Below are positions 1 to 6,904 of a stretch of DNA of 18,022 nt, one piece after another. Under the pieces are notes generated by a model that was given only the letters and a program-made list of their open reading frames with translations, had not been told where the DNA came from and made no database searches. The stretch covers positions 1 to 18,022 of the forward strand of contig JAAYAO010000070.1 of the NCBI GenBank assembly GCA_012719335.1. Direction: 5' to 3'. Every line of letters begins with the position of its first letter. The stretch's first letter is position 1. This DNA comes from Propionibacterium sp. Its GTDB lineage: Bacteria > Actinomycetota > Actinomycetes > Propionibacteriales > Propionibacteriaceae. Position numbers and translations under genes: made by a program.

Positions 1-1195
1 AGGCCTTGAACGCGGACGCGGCCATCCGCGGGGTGGTCGCCCAGTTGCGCGAGTTCGACACGAAATCGGGCCCGCCGTACAGGGCACGGATCTCGCCGGT
101 TTCGACGTCGACCGAGGCGATCGAGGCGTGGATGCCCTCGACCGGCTGGTCGGCGGCCTCGGCGGCTTCCCGCTCGTACTTCTGGGCGGTCTCGACCGCG
201 GCGTCCTGGCTGGGCTTGTCGATCGTGGTGACGATGGTCAGGCCACCGCCCTGAATCTGGGCCTCGTCGAAGCCCTTCGCGGCCAGCTCGGTCTGCACCA
301 TGTTCAGCAGGAAGCCGTTGGGCCCGCCGTAGCGTTCGTTGATCGGGATCTCCGGGAACTCCGGCAGATCCTTCGCGTACTCGTCGCGTTCGGCGGCGGT
401 GATGGTGCCGAGCTCGACCATGCCGTCCAGGACGTAGCGGTACCGCTCCAGCAGCCGTTCCCGGTTCTCCTCACCGCCACTGGGGTCGAACATGCCGGGG
501 TTGTTCAGCACGCTGGCGAGCACCGCGGCCTGCGGGACGTTCAGCTCCGCCGCGTCGATGTTGAAGAACGACTTGGCGGCGGCCTGGATGCCGTAGGCGC
601 CGCGGCCGAAGTAGATCGTGTTCAGGTAGCCCTCGAGGATGTCCTCCTTGGGCACCTCGCGGTTCATCTTCACCGCCAGGAAGAGCTCGCGAATCTTGCG
701 GCTCATCGTCCGTTCGGAGTCGAGGTACATGATCTTGATGTACTGCTGGGTGATCGTCGAACCACCCTGCATCTCCCCACCGGTGGCGATCGCCCAGGCG
801 GCCCGGATCATGCCGGGCACCGAGATGCCCGGGTCGGTCCAGAAGGATCGGTTCTCCGCGGCGATCACCGCGTCCTTCATGGTTTGCGGCATCTCCTCGT
901 ACTCGAGCGACTGCCGGTTCTGCACCGCGAAGGAGCCCAGCTGCGAACCGTCGCGATACTGCACGAAGGTGGTGTTGGTCTGGAAGTCGGCGTTCGGGTC
1001 GGGGATGTCGGTGGTGTTGTAGCCGATGATCACCGCGGCGCTGCCGAGCACCGTGACGGCCAGGAAGGCGATCAGTGCGGTCAACCCGATCCGCCGCATG
1101 ATGCGGCCGAACCGGGTGCGGGGTTTCCGGCCCCGTTTGCCGGGTTTTCCACCCGAAGCGGGTTTGCCGTTCTTGCTGCGGCGGGCCTCAGCCAT
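1..1195 (-). CDS. Class A penicillin-binding protein (ponA-like), partial at window edge
   Basis: Bifunctional peptidoglycan synthase: it polymerises lipid II (transglycosylase) and cross-links stem peptides (transpeptidase) on the outer face of the membrane. I translated 398 codons from the ATG at 1195. A basic cytoplasmic tail (about 1-36) is followed by one membrane segment (about 37-59). The GT51 domain has the motif ENRSF with catalytic Glu114, then GGSTITQQ (144-151), RKIRELFLA (from 167) and EGYLNTIYFGRGAYG (from 188). The transpeptidase domain begins near residue 300, and the window ends just after SAFK, which fits the active-site SxxK (Ser394, Lys397). The usual His of the first GT51 motif (ExxxFxxHxG) reads Asp here. 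The start overlaps the end of the DUF5318-type gene by 8 bases, so the two are probably co-transcribed. The rest of the transpeptidase domain lies outside the window. I know the same gene order from mycobacterial Rv0049-ponA1. Confidence 0.95.
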   Translation of the reverse strand, partial: MAEARRSKNGKPASGGKPGKRGRKPRTRFGRIMRRIGLTALIAFLAVTVLGSAAVIIGYNTTDIPDPNADFQTNTTFVQYRDGSQLGSFAVQNRQSLEYEEMPQTMKDAVIAAENRSFWTDPGISVPGMIRAAWAIATGGEMQGGSTITQQYIKIMYLDSERTMSRKIRELFLAVKMNREVPKEDILEGYLNTIYFGRGAYGIQAAAKSFFNIDAAELNVPQAAVLASVLNNPGMFDPSGGEENRERLLERYRYVLDGMVELGTITAAERDEYAKDLPEFPEIPINERYGGPNGFLLNMVQTELAAKGFDEAQIQGGGLTIVTTIDKPSQDAAVETAQKYEREAAEAADQPVEGIHASIASVDVETGEIRALYGGPDFVSNSRNWATTPRMAASAFKA

Positions 1196-1607
1196 AAATA
1201 TCCTCGACGGTTCGTTGACGGCGCGGGGGGCGGCGCTTGACCCCGTCCCCGAGCAGATAGCTGTGGGTCATGTGGTTCCAGCCGCAGTCGGGGCAGACCT
1301 CCACCACACAGACCTTGAATTCGCCGAACTCGCTCTGCATCGAGTCCAGTTCGGCCGATGACTTGATCCGGCCGGAGTACTGGCCGAGTTGGTCACCGAA
1401 GACGTAGTTGAGCACCACCATGTGCTTCGACCCGCACACCGGGCAGTCGGGGTCGGTGGGTTCGCCGTGGTGCATCGCGGCCCGTACCAGCAGCGGGTCG
1501 GCATCGCAGACGTCGCCGCGCGAGAGCGTGCGGACGCTGCGCCGCAACGCCTCCAGGGTGTGCCGGCGTTGCAGCGCATAGTCGACGACCTCACGCTGGG
1601 ACCACAT
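1188..1607 (-). CDS. DUF5318-type zinc-ribbon protein
   Basis: Small conserved actinobacterial protein of 139 aa with no known biochemical role. Two CxxC pairs, CPVC (55-58) and CPDC (105-108), look like a four-cysteine zinc ribbon. The second pair lies in the motif CPDCGWNHM. The N-terminal third is helical and basic (WSQREVVDYALQRR), and the C-terminus is Arg-rich. I chose the ATG at 1607 because the conserved-looking WSQREV begins there; an in-frame ATG 24 bases further upstream is possible but adds an unremarkable extension. The stop overlaps the start of the ponA-like gene by 8 bases, which suggests translational coupling. The family name rests on the adjacent ponA and the recognisable sequence. 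A link to cell-wall synthesis is inferred from position only. Confidence 0.85.
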   Translation of the reverse strand: MWSQREVVDYALQRRHTLEALRRSVRTLSRGDVCDADPLLVRAAMHHGEPTDPDCPVCGSKHMVVLNYVFGDQLGQYSGRIKSSAELDSMQSEFGEFKVCVVEVCPDCGWNHMTHSYLLGDGVKRRPPRRQRTVEDIYG

Positions 1608-1666
1608 GGCAACCAGCGTACGAAACAGCACAAGGCGGACGGAAACTCGCGCCGGGCGGGCGGTGC

Positions 1667-1672
1667 TAGGTT
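1667..1672 (+). promoter_or_regulatory. Candidate -10 element of the HAD gene (leaderless start)
   Basis: TAGGTT fits TANNNT and ends 6 bases before the GTG at 1679. Transcription would then start at or next to the start codon. No clear Shine-Dalgarno sequence precedes that GTG, which agrees with a leaderless message. I see no convincing -35. Confidence 0.4.
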
Positions 1673-1678
1673 CGTGGG

Positions 1679-2512
1679 GTGCTGCAGAACATTCGGTTGG
1701 CCATGTTGGACGTCGATGGGACGCTGCGCCACGGCAACGACTGGTTGCCCGGCGCGCTCGACCTGCTCACCACCTGTCACGACTTCGGTTGGCGGATCGC
1801 GCTGTGTTCCGGACGCCCCTCCCCGTCCCTACAGCGGATCGCCGCACAGATCAACACCCTGCTGCCGGACGCGGTCGACTGGGTGGCCTCCGGTAACGGC
1901 ACCGCGGTGTGGGAGCGCACCGGGGGCACCTGGGTGCAGCGGGATGCGTACCCGATTCCGGTCGCCGCGGTGGACGAGCTGCTCGCCTGGGCCCGCGCCG
2001 CCGGGGTGGCGAGCTGGGCGATGACAGCCGAACACTGGCTGGCCGAAACCGCCGACGAGGTGACCGTGCGGATCGGTGAGTTCATCGACAACCCCGCGGT
2101 GATCACCCCGCTGGCCGGCCGCGGCGACCTGACCAAGCTGGAGTTCGTCCGGCCCGGGTACGGGCTGACCCCCGAACCCGAACGGGTGATCGTGCCGGCC
2201 GAATTACTCGAACCGCACGGGCTGATCGCCCTGGAGGTGATGCCCGGGGCGTCGGAGATCGTGTTGCGGGCGGCGGCCGACACCAAGGGTGGGGAGTTGT
2301 TGGTCGCCGACCTGAACCTGGCCTGGCGCAACGTCTTCGCCGCCGGTAACGGGGTGAACGACCTGGGCATGTTGTCGCGGGCCGCGGTGGCGGCCGCGCT
2401 GCCCCCGTTGACCCCCGAAGAGGCCCGGACGGTGGGGGCTCAGCCCTGGTCGGGGCCGGACGAGGTGGCCACCTGGTTGCGGGCCTCGGCCGATTCGGGG
2501 TCGGCCGGGTAG
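1679..2512 (+). CDS. HAD superfamily (Cof-like, class IIB) phosphatase
   Basis: Predicted cytoplasmic Mg-dependent phosphatase of 277 aa, probably acting on a sugar phosphate or other small phosphomonoester. Motif I is DVDGT (Asp11 nucleophile, Asp13 acid/base). Motif II is the Ser of CSGRPS (Ser44). The motif III lysine is Lys203 in DTKGG, and motif IV is GNGVNDLGML (223-232). The long segment between motifs II and III (about 60-200) is the C2 cap expected of Cof/Had-IIB enzymes. The start is a GTG. A later ATG at 1703 would begin only two residues before the nucleophile and is unlikely. The gene is divergent from the DUF5318-type gene, and its 3' end overlaps the convergent DedA-like gene. 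The substrate cannot be told from sequence. Confidence 0.88.
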   Translation: MLQNIRLAMLDVDGTLRHGNDWLPGALDLLTTCHDFGWRIALCSGRPSPSLQRIAAQINTLLPDAVDWVASGNGTAVWERTGGTWVQRDAYPIPVAAVDELLAWARAAGVASWAMTAEHWLAETADEVTVRIGEFIDNPAVITPLAGRGDLTKLEFVRPGYGLTPEPERVIVPAELLEPHGLIALEVMPGASEIVLRAAADTKGGELLVADLNLAWRNVFAAGNGVNDLGMLSRAAVAAALPPLTPEEARTVGAQPWSGPDEVATWLRASADSGSAG

Positions 2513-3015
2513 CTCTCACCGGCGGCCATCGCCTCGGCCTTGGCGAACCGTTCGGGGTGCTTGCGCCGGTAGTGGCGCAGGTATCCGACGATGCCGATCA
2601 GCAGCAGCACCGCAACCACCACCAGCGGCCAGCCGACCCGTCCGGCGGCCAGCAGCGCGGCCCAGAAGGCGGTCAGGCCGATCGTCCCGTACAGCACCGC
2701 CCAGAACACCCCGCCGACCATCACGCTGGGAATCCAGCGCACCAGCGGCATCCGGGTGACCCCGGCGGTCACGTGCACCGCGGTCTGCACCCCGATGGTC
2801 AAAAAACTCATCGGCACCGCGAAGATGCCCCACCGGGAGGTGAATCTCTCCGCCCGGGCCATCACCGGCCCGTCCACGATTTTGGCGAAACGGGTGCGTG
2901 AAGCTCCGAAGGTGATCCCCCGGCCGATCCAGTAGAAGAGATTGGCCCGCAGATTGACGATCACCCAGAGTGCGCCGATGGTCTGCCACACCGGCCAATC
3001 GAGCATGGACGGCAT
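2440..3015 (-). CDS. DedA/VTT-type small membrane protein
   Basis: Integral membrane protein of 191 aa. The order of segments resembles the DedA/SNARE-associated (VTT) fold: YWIGRG and an Arg-rich stretch, then RAERFTSRWG followed by a hydrophobic re-entrant-like segment, then AGVTRMPLVRW and two further hydrophobic helices (about 103-128 and 132-150). A charged cytoplasmic tail follows. Known DedA-family members take part in lipid flipping or envelope homeostasis; the specific role here is unknown. It is shorter than a typical DedA protein of about 200-220 aa because little precedes the first GR motif. Two starts are possible, ATG 3015 and ATG 3006. A perfect-arm palindrome lies 23 bases upstream of the first. 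The 3' end overlaps the convergent HAD gene by 73 bases. Confidence 0.8.
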   Translation of the reverse strand: MPSMLDWPVWQTIGALWVIVNLRANLFYWIGRGITFGASRTRFAKIVDGPVMARAERFTSRWGIFAVPMSFLTIGVQTAVHVTAGVTRMPLVRWIPSVMVGGVFWAVLYGTIGLTAFWAALLAAGRVGWPLVVVAVLLLIGIVGYLRHYRRKHPERFAKAEAMAAGESYPADPESAEARNQVATSSGPDQG

Positions 3016-3037
3016 TGGTGCAGTGTACCACCGAAGA

Positions 3038-3055
3038 ACTTAGGTAAACCTAAGT
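3038..3055. promoter_or_regulatory. 18-bp palindromic operator candidate
   Basis: The sequence ACTTAGGT-AA-ACCTAAGT has 8-bp perfect arms around a 2-base spacer. It lies just upstream of the DedA-like gene and beyond the stop of the DUF937 gene. A 2-base loop makes an RNA hairpin unlikely, so a DNA-binding dimer site is the better reading. The TTAGGT and ACCTAA halves are those of DtxR/IdeR iron boxes, but the spacing is 5 bases shorter than in the classical 19-bp box. Confidence 0.55.
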
Positions 3056-3072
3056 CGGCTCTGCGTGGGGTT

Positions 3073-3642
3073 TCAGCCCAGCCCGAGCGACTTCAGCAAC
3101 CCGCCGAGCAGACCGCCGCCGGCCTCGTCCCGGGTCTGCGGTTGGGTCTGCCGACCGCCGCCGAGCAGTTGCTCCAGAATCGCGGCGAGGGTGCCGCCGC
3201 CGGCCTGCTGGGGACCGCCGAGCATGCCGCCGCCCTCGCCGCCGAGCACCTTCTTGGCCAGGTAGGCCATCACGATCGGGGCGAGGATCTTCAGCAGCCG
3301 CTGGGTGGTGGGGTTGTCCAGACCGAGCCCGCCGCCGAGGCTGCGCACCACGGTGTCCTGCCGGTTACCGAGCACGTGGCCGACGATCTTGTCACCGTCG
3401 GCGGTGTCGACGTCGTCGAGTTTCAGGGTGCCGCGGGCGGTCAGCCCGCTGCCGGCGTGGTTGTTCAGCGCCGAGGCCAGCGACACCGCGCCCGCATCGT
3501 CGCGGGCGTTGTCGCCCATGCCGCTGATCAGCAGCGGGATCGCGGTCAGCGCCGCCTGCCGGGCGGTGGCCTCGTCGGTACCCAGATCGGCGGCCAACTG
3601 ATCGAGCGGAATCTGGTTCAGGATTTCTTCGGGTGCAGACAT
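3073..3642 (-). CDS. DUF937 domain protein
   Basis: Protein of 189 aa, probably cytoplasmic, of the DUF937 family, whose function is unknown to me. The N-terminal part is a helical unit (about 1-110) with pairs such as LGTDEATARQAALTAIPLL and a later VVRSLGGGLGLD. The C-terminal third is very Gly/Gln-rich, with repeated LGG motifs ending in GGLLGGLLKSLGLG. I chose ATG 3642 because AAGGGG lies 6 bases upstream. An in-frame ATG 15 bases further up is possible, but it overlaps that ribosome site. The gene is divergent from the DUF2207 gene, with about 112 bases between the starts. The C-terminal repeats resemble bacterial proteins with YidB-like tails, but I do not assign a function. Confidence 0.82.
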   Translation of the reverse strand: MSAPEEILNQIPLDQLAADLGTDEATARQAALTAIPLLISGMGDNARDDAGAVSLASALNNHAGSGLTARGTLKLDDVDTADGDKIVGHVLGNRQDTVVRSLGGGLGLDNPTTQRLLKILAPIVMAYLAKKVLGGEGGGMLGGPQQAGGGTLAAILEQLLGGGRQTQPQTRDEAGGGLLGGLLKSLGLG

Positions 3643-3740
3643 GGCGGGCCCCTTCATGGTCGACGTCCTGACTGCAGAGCCTAGCCACCCCCACCTGCGG
3701 CGGCGGTGTGCGGGCGGGCGGAATCGGTGCCCGGGGGTGT

Positions 3741-3746
3741 TAACGT
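3741..3746 (+). promoter_or_regulatory. Candidate -10 element of the DUF2207 gene (leaderless start)
   Basis: TAACGT fits TANNNT and ends 8 bases before the ATG at 3755. No Shine-Dalgarno sequence is visible in between, so the message is probably leaderless or nearly so. A -35 is not evident. Confidence 0.4.
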
Positions 3747-3754
3747 TTCGGGCC

Positions 3755-6181
3755 ATGCACCGAGTTCTGCGCCTGATCGGCGTACTGGCCCTGATCCTCG
3801 GTACCGCCCTGCTCCCGCCCGGCCCGGCCCACGCCGCCGACGACGAGGTGCGCCGGCTCGATGCGCAGTTCGAGGTGCAGCCCGACGGCAGCATGCTGGT
3901 GCGCTACGAACTGCACTGGCGGTTCGCCGAGAAGGGCCGACACGGCATCGACTTCCGGATCGCCACCCGCGAGAACTGGGAGCCCGACCCCAGCCAGGAC
4001 GTCGTCTACCGGGTGGACGACATCGAGGTGTCCAGCCCCTCGGGCGCACCGGCCACCTTCACCGAACGCACCTCGGGGTACGGCTCGGAGGAGGAGATCG
4101 TGCTACGGATCGGCGACCCGAACATCGAGTTGGACACCCGCGACGCCAGCTACGTGATCAGTTACCGGCTGGACGGGGCGATGCGCACCTTCGACGGCAT
4201 CCCCGAACTGCAGTGGGATGTGATCAGCGACAACTACCCCGAGATCGAGGAGTTCATCGTCACCGTGAGCGGCCCGGACGGAGTGGACCGGGCCCGTTGC
4301 GACAGTTCCCCCGACACCGAGTGCACCGATGAGATCCGCGACGGGGCGGCCCATTTCCGGGCCGAGGACGTCACCTCGGCCACCAGCGTGTACGTCCAGT
4401 TTCCGCCCGGTTCGGTCGACAACGCCGAACCGACCCTGGAACAGCGCCGGCTGTCGGCGCCCGAACAGCAGGAGCACGAGAGCCTGGTCGAGGTCGACCC
4501 GGACGGCTCGGCCCGGGTGCGTCACGAGATGCAGTACCTGCTGCCGGTGGACGACGAGTCCGAGACCCTGCGGCTCGAGGTGGCCGAACGGTTGCCGTGG
4601 GATGTCGACCGCGACCAGGTGATCGAGTACTCCGATGTCTCGGTGACCGATCAGGACGGCCAAGCCCTGGCGTGGACCGACGCCGGGGTGCGCGGCCAGC
4701 ACAGCAACCGAAAACGCCAACTGGAGGTGGAGGTTCCGGTCGACCCGACCGACCCGGCGGTCACGGTGATCTTCGAGTACACCACCCGCGGGGCGGTCGT
4801 CGTGGACGGCGATCTGGCCGTGCTGCGGTTCAGCCCGGTGCTGGCCTCCTCGTACTCGGTGCCGCGAACGGTCGAGTTCCGGATGCCCGGCCCGGTGCGC
4901 ACGGTGCGGATGCTGTCGATCGGACGCGACCCCGGCGTCCGCGAAAGCACCGATCCGCAGGTGTCCGTCGACGGCAGCACCGCCCGCGGAGCGTGGGAGG
5001 GCAGCGACGGCCCGGTGATCACCAACGAGGTGTTGTCGGTGGAGTTCGCGGCCTCGTCGCTGACCGGGGCGGTGCCGCCGCTGGTCGACAGCCTGGACAA
5101 GGAGCACCGTCGCACCACCCGGTTGGGTTGGGCCACCGGGGTGGGTGGCGGGTTGGGCCTGGCCGGCCTCGGGGTCGCGCTCGGCCGCCTGCGGCTGGGC
5201 CGGGACCGCCGCTATGCCAATGTGCCGCCCGGGGTGATCGACGGCAACGGGCCGGTACGGCCGGTGCGGCGCAGCGACGAGGTGCCGGTGGTGTTCGGTG
5301 CCCCCGAGGCGCCGTTGCACATCGCCGGTCTGCTGCGGGATCGCGAATTCGAGCCCATCCACATGGGGGCGGTACTGGTCGATCTGGCGGTCAAGGGCGC
5401 GGTGACCCTGCGCTCGCACCCGTTGGGGGTGGCCCGGGCGGGCGAGGTCGAGGGGCTCACCCACACCGAGCGCGAGATCGTCCGGGATGCCACCGACCAC
5501 CCCAACGACATGCTGTCCCCGGCCCGGGCCCGCCTGATGCGCGCAGCCATTGAGCGGGATCAGCAGAACTACCTGAAAGACCGCCATTGGTTCCAACCCG
5601 ACCGCGATGGCTGGCGGTTCCTGCTCACCATCGCCGCGCTGGCGGTGCCGCTGCTGGCCGGGTTGTGGTTCATCGGCCGGCTCGGTGTGGACAACGAGTT
5701 CATGCTCTGGATGCTGCTGGTGTTCGGTGCCGGCGTCGGCTTCGTCGCGGCCCGCTCCCGGGGCAGCAGGCCCGCGCTGCAGGCCCGGGGACGGGCCGTG
5801 CTGGACGAGGTGGAAGGCTTCCGCACCTACCTGGCCACCGCCGAGGCGGAGCAACTGAACTTCGAGGCCGACCGGGACATCTACCGTCGCTACCTGCCGT
5901 GGGCGGTGCTGTTCGATCTCACCGACCGGTGGACCCGGGTCTGCCAACAGGTGGCCGAGTCCGGCCGGATCGACCCGCCGGACACCTCGTTCATCGCCGC
6001 CACCTCGATCGGCAACCTGGGCAGTGAACTGAAGACCTTCACCTCGAACATGCGCAGCACCTCGGCGCCCCCGTCATCGAGTTCGAGCAGTTCGGGTGGT
6101 TCCGGCGGCGGTTCGTCCGGCTTCAGCAGCGGCGGAGGCGGCGGTGGTGGTGGTGGCGGCACCAGCGCCAGCAGTTGGTGA
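3755..6181 (+). CDS. DUF2207 family secreted/membrane-anchored protein
   Basis: Predicted membrane protein of 808 aa of unknown function. A Sec signal peptide (1-27, cleavage after AHA) leads into a long extracytoplasmic part. That part appears to contain two related modules: one begins at residue 40 with EVQPDGSMLVRYEL, the other at residue 246 with EVDPDGSARVRHEM. A transmembrane helix follows at about 456-478, then a soluble, probably cytoplasmic part (about 480-615). Two close transmembrane helices follow (about 622-643 and 648-668), then a soluble tail. The last 35 residues are Ser- and Gly-rich, with a run of ten glycines and a terminal SASSW, a tail style known in DUF2207 proteins. ATG 3755 was chosen because it gives a clean signal peptide. 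The gene stands alone in its transcription unit; the divergent DUF937 gene gives no clear functional hint. Confidence 0.87.
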   Translation: MHRVLRLIGVLALILGTALLPPGPAHAADDEVRRLDAQFEVQPDGSMLVRYELHWRFAEKGRHGIDFRIATRENWEPDPSQDVVYRVDDIEVSSPSGAPATFTERTSGYGSEEEIVLRIGDPNIELDTRDASYVISYRLDGAMRTFDGIPELQWDVISDNYPEIEEFIVTVSGPDGVDRARCDSSPDTECTDEIRDGAAHFRAEDVTSATSVYVQFPPGSVDNAEPTLEQRRLSAPEQQEHESLVEVDPDGSARVRHEMQYLLPVDDESETLRLEVAERLPWDVDRDQVIEYSDVSVTDQDGQALAWTDAGVRGQHSNRKRQLEVEVPVDPTDPAVTVIFEYTTRGAVVVDGDLAVLRFSPVLASSYSVPRTVEFRMPGPVRTVRMLSIGRDPGVRESTDPQVSVDGSTARGAWEGSDGPVITNEVLSVEFAASSLTGAVPPLVDSLDKEHRRTTRLGWATGVGGGLGLAGLGVALGRLRLGRDRRYANVPPGVIDGNGPVRPVRRSDEVPVVFGAPEAPLHIAGLLRDREFEPIHMGAVLVDLAVKGAVTLRSHPLGVARAGEVEGLTHTEREIVRDATDHPNDMLSPARARLMRAAIERDQQNYLKDRHWFQPDRDGWRFLLTIAALAVPLLAGLWFIGRLGVDNEFMLWMLLVFGAGVGFVAARSRGSRPALQARGRAVLDEVEGFRTYLATAEAEQLNFEADRDIYRRYLPWAVLFDLTDRWTRVCQQVAESGRIDPPDTSFIAATSIGNLGSELKTFTSNMRSTSAPPSSSSSSSGGSGGGSSGFSSGGGGGGGGGGTSASSW

Positions 6182-6209
6182 GTTTCGCCCGTCCGTCGGC
6201 GCGGAATCG

Positions 6210-6238
6210 CCGGGCCGGCGGGCCCGGAACCGTTCCGG
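6210..6238 (+). terminator. Possible terminator hairpins after the DUF2207 gene
   Basis: Two overlapping GC-rich hairpins: a 7-bp stem with a GGCG loop (6210-6227) and a 6-bp stem CCGGAA/TTCCGG with a 3-base loop (6224-6238). They share bases 6224-6227, so only one can form at a time. No T-run follows, so intrinsic termination is only plausible. They sit 29 bases after the stop. Confidence 0.35.
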
Positions 6239-6274
6239 ACTCGCGAACACAAGAATTTGAACGGTGAAGAAGAG

Positions 6275-6347
6275 TGGAGCATAGGGGACTCGAACCCCTG
6301 ACTTCCAGCTTGCAAAGCTAGCACTCTACCAACTGAGTTAATGCCCC
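6275..6347 (-). tRNA. tRNA-Ala (anticodon UGC)
   Basis: A complete 73-nt cloverleaf reads on the minus strand. The acceptor stem GGGGCAT/ATGCTCC contains the G3-U70 wobble pair that marks alanine tRNAs, with discriminator A73. The D arm holds the TTGGTAGAG signature. The anticodon stem CTAGC/GCTGG flanks the loop TTTGCAA with anticodon TGC at 6312-6314. The T arm is AGGGG-TTCGAGT-CCCCT. The 3' CCA is not encoded and must be added after transcription. The 5' leader contains a short hairpin (GGATC/GATCC, 6350-6363). Confidence 0.97.
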
Positions 6348-6371
6348 GCGGATCTGGCGATCCGAGGGCCA

Positions 6372-6377
6372 ATGGTA
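6372..6377 (-). promoter_or_regulatory. Candidate -10 element of the tRNA gene
   Basis: On the minus strand this reads TACCAT (fits TANNNT), about 25 bases upstream of the mature tRNA 5' end, leaving a short leader. The -35 region is unclear. Confidence 0.25.
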
Positions 6378-6443
6378 CGACGCAAGATGGAGTTACCGCC
6401 AGTCGACCGAACAACCCGCACCGCTGCGGAAAGGAACACCGCC

Positions 6444-6824
6444 ATGGCCACGCCGAACCGGCTCACGATTCTTCCCGACGACCTCACCATTGCGGTGCAG
6501 CCGGGTGAGACCGTGTTGGACGCGATGCGTGCCGCCGGTCTCGGTGCCCGGTTCGCCTGCCGGCGCGGCGGGTGCGCCTTCTGCAAGGTCGACATCGTCG
6601 AGGGCGAGGTGAACTACGAGTACGACATCTCCAGCTCGGTGATGTCGGAGGAGGAGTACGCCAACGGCACCTGTCTGGCCTGCCGGGCGGTGCCCAACGG
6701 TGATGTCTCGATCGAACTGCGCGACGAGCGGCTGCTGGTGAAGTCCAGCCTGCTGTTGCAGTTGCGTCGCATCGGCAAGGAGGAGCCCGCCGAGGACGCC
6801 GGCGACGCGGCCGACGAGAGCTGA
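6444..6824 (+). CDS. Stand-alone [2Fe-2S] ferredoxin (plant-type)
   Basis: Small acidic electron carrier of 126 aa with one 2Fe-2S domain. Cluster ligands follow the plant-type pattern C-x4-C-x2-C-x29-C: Cys39, Cys44 and Cys47 in the motif ACRRGGCAFC, then Cys77 in GTCLAC. A fifth Cys (Cys80) follows, as in many ring-hydroxylase-associated ferredoxin domains. The sequence PGETVLDAMRAAG before the cluster is typical of the family. The 16-residue tail is rich in Glu, Asp and Ala. ATG 6444 was chosen because AAAGGA lies 8 bases upstream. No reductase or oxygenase gene is adjacent, so the partner is unknown. The gene is divergent from tRNA-Ala and followed by a strong terminator, so it is probably monocistronic. 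Confidence 0.9.
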   Translation: MATPNRLTILPDDLTIAVQPGETVLDAMRAAGLGARFACRRGGCAFCKVDIVEGEVNYEYDISSSVMSEEEYANGTCLACRAVPNGDVSIELRDERLLVKSSLLLQLRRIGKEEPAEDAGDAADES

Positions 6825-6865
6825 GCAGCCGGGCGAACTGTCGCCCGTCCGACCTCGAACAGCAC

Positions 6866-6895
6866 GAAGGCCCCGACGGTTTCGTCGGGGCCTTC
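6866..6895. terminator. Strong bidirectional terminator hairpin
   Basis: Perfect 13-bp stem (GAAGGCCCCGACG and its complement) around a GTTT loop, followed on the plus strand by GGGTTTTCG. It lies between the converging ferredoxin gene and surface-protein ORF and could serve both directions. Confidence 0.85.
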
Positions 6896-6904
6896 GGGTT
6901 TTCG

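Noticed and set aside
128..1240. Long plus-strand open frame opposite the ponA-like gene
   Set aside because: It is rich in Arg, Gly, His and Val without family motifs, typical of a frame antisense to a GC-rich gene. The minus strand carries clear GT51 motifs.
3038..3055. Canonical DtxR/IdeR iron box
   Set aside because: The half-sites fit, but the spacing is 5 bases too short and only about 13 of 19 consensus positions match in the best register.
4103..5947. 614-codon minus-strand frame opposite the DUF2207 gene
   Set aside because: Low-complexity His/Gln/Arg-rich shadow; the plus-strand gene has a signal peptide and membrane helices.
6115..6181. GGT/GGC microsatellite as an independent repeat element
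   Set aside because: It encodes the Gly-rich tail usual for DUF2207 proteins and stays in frame.
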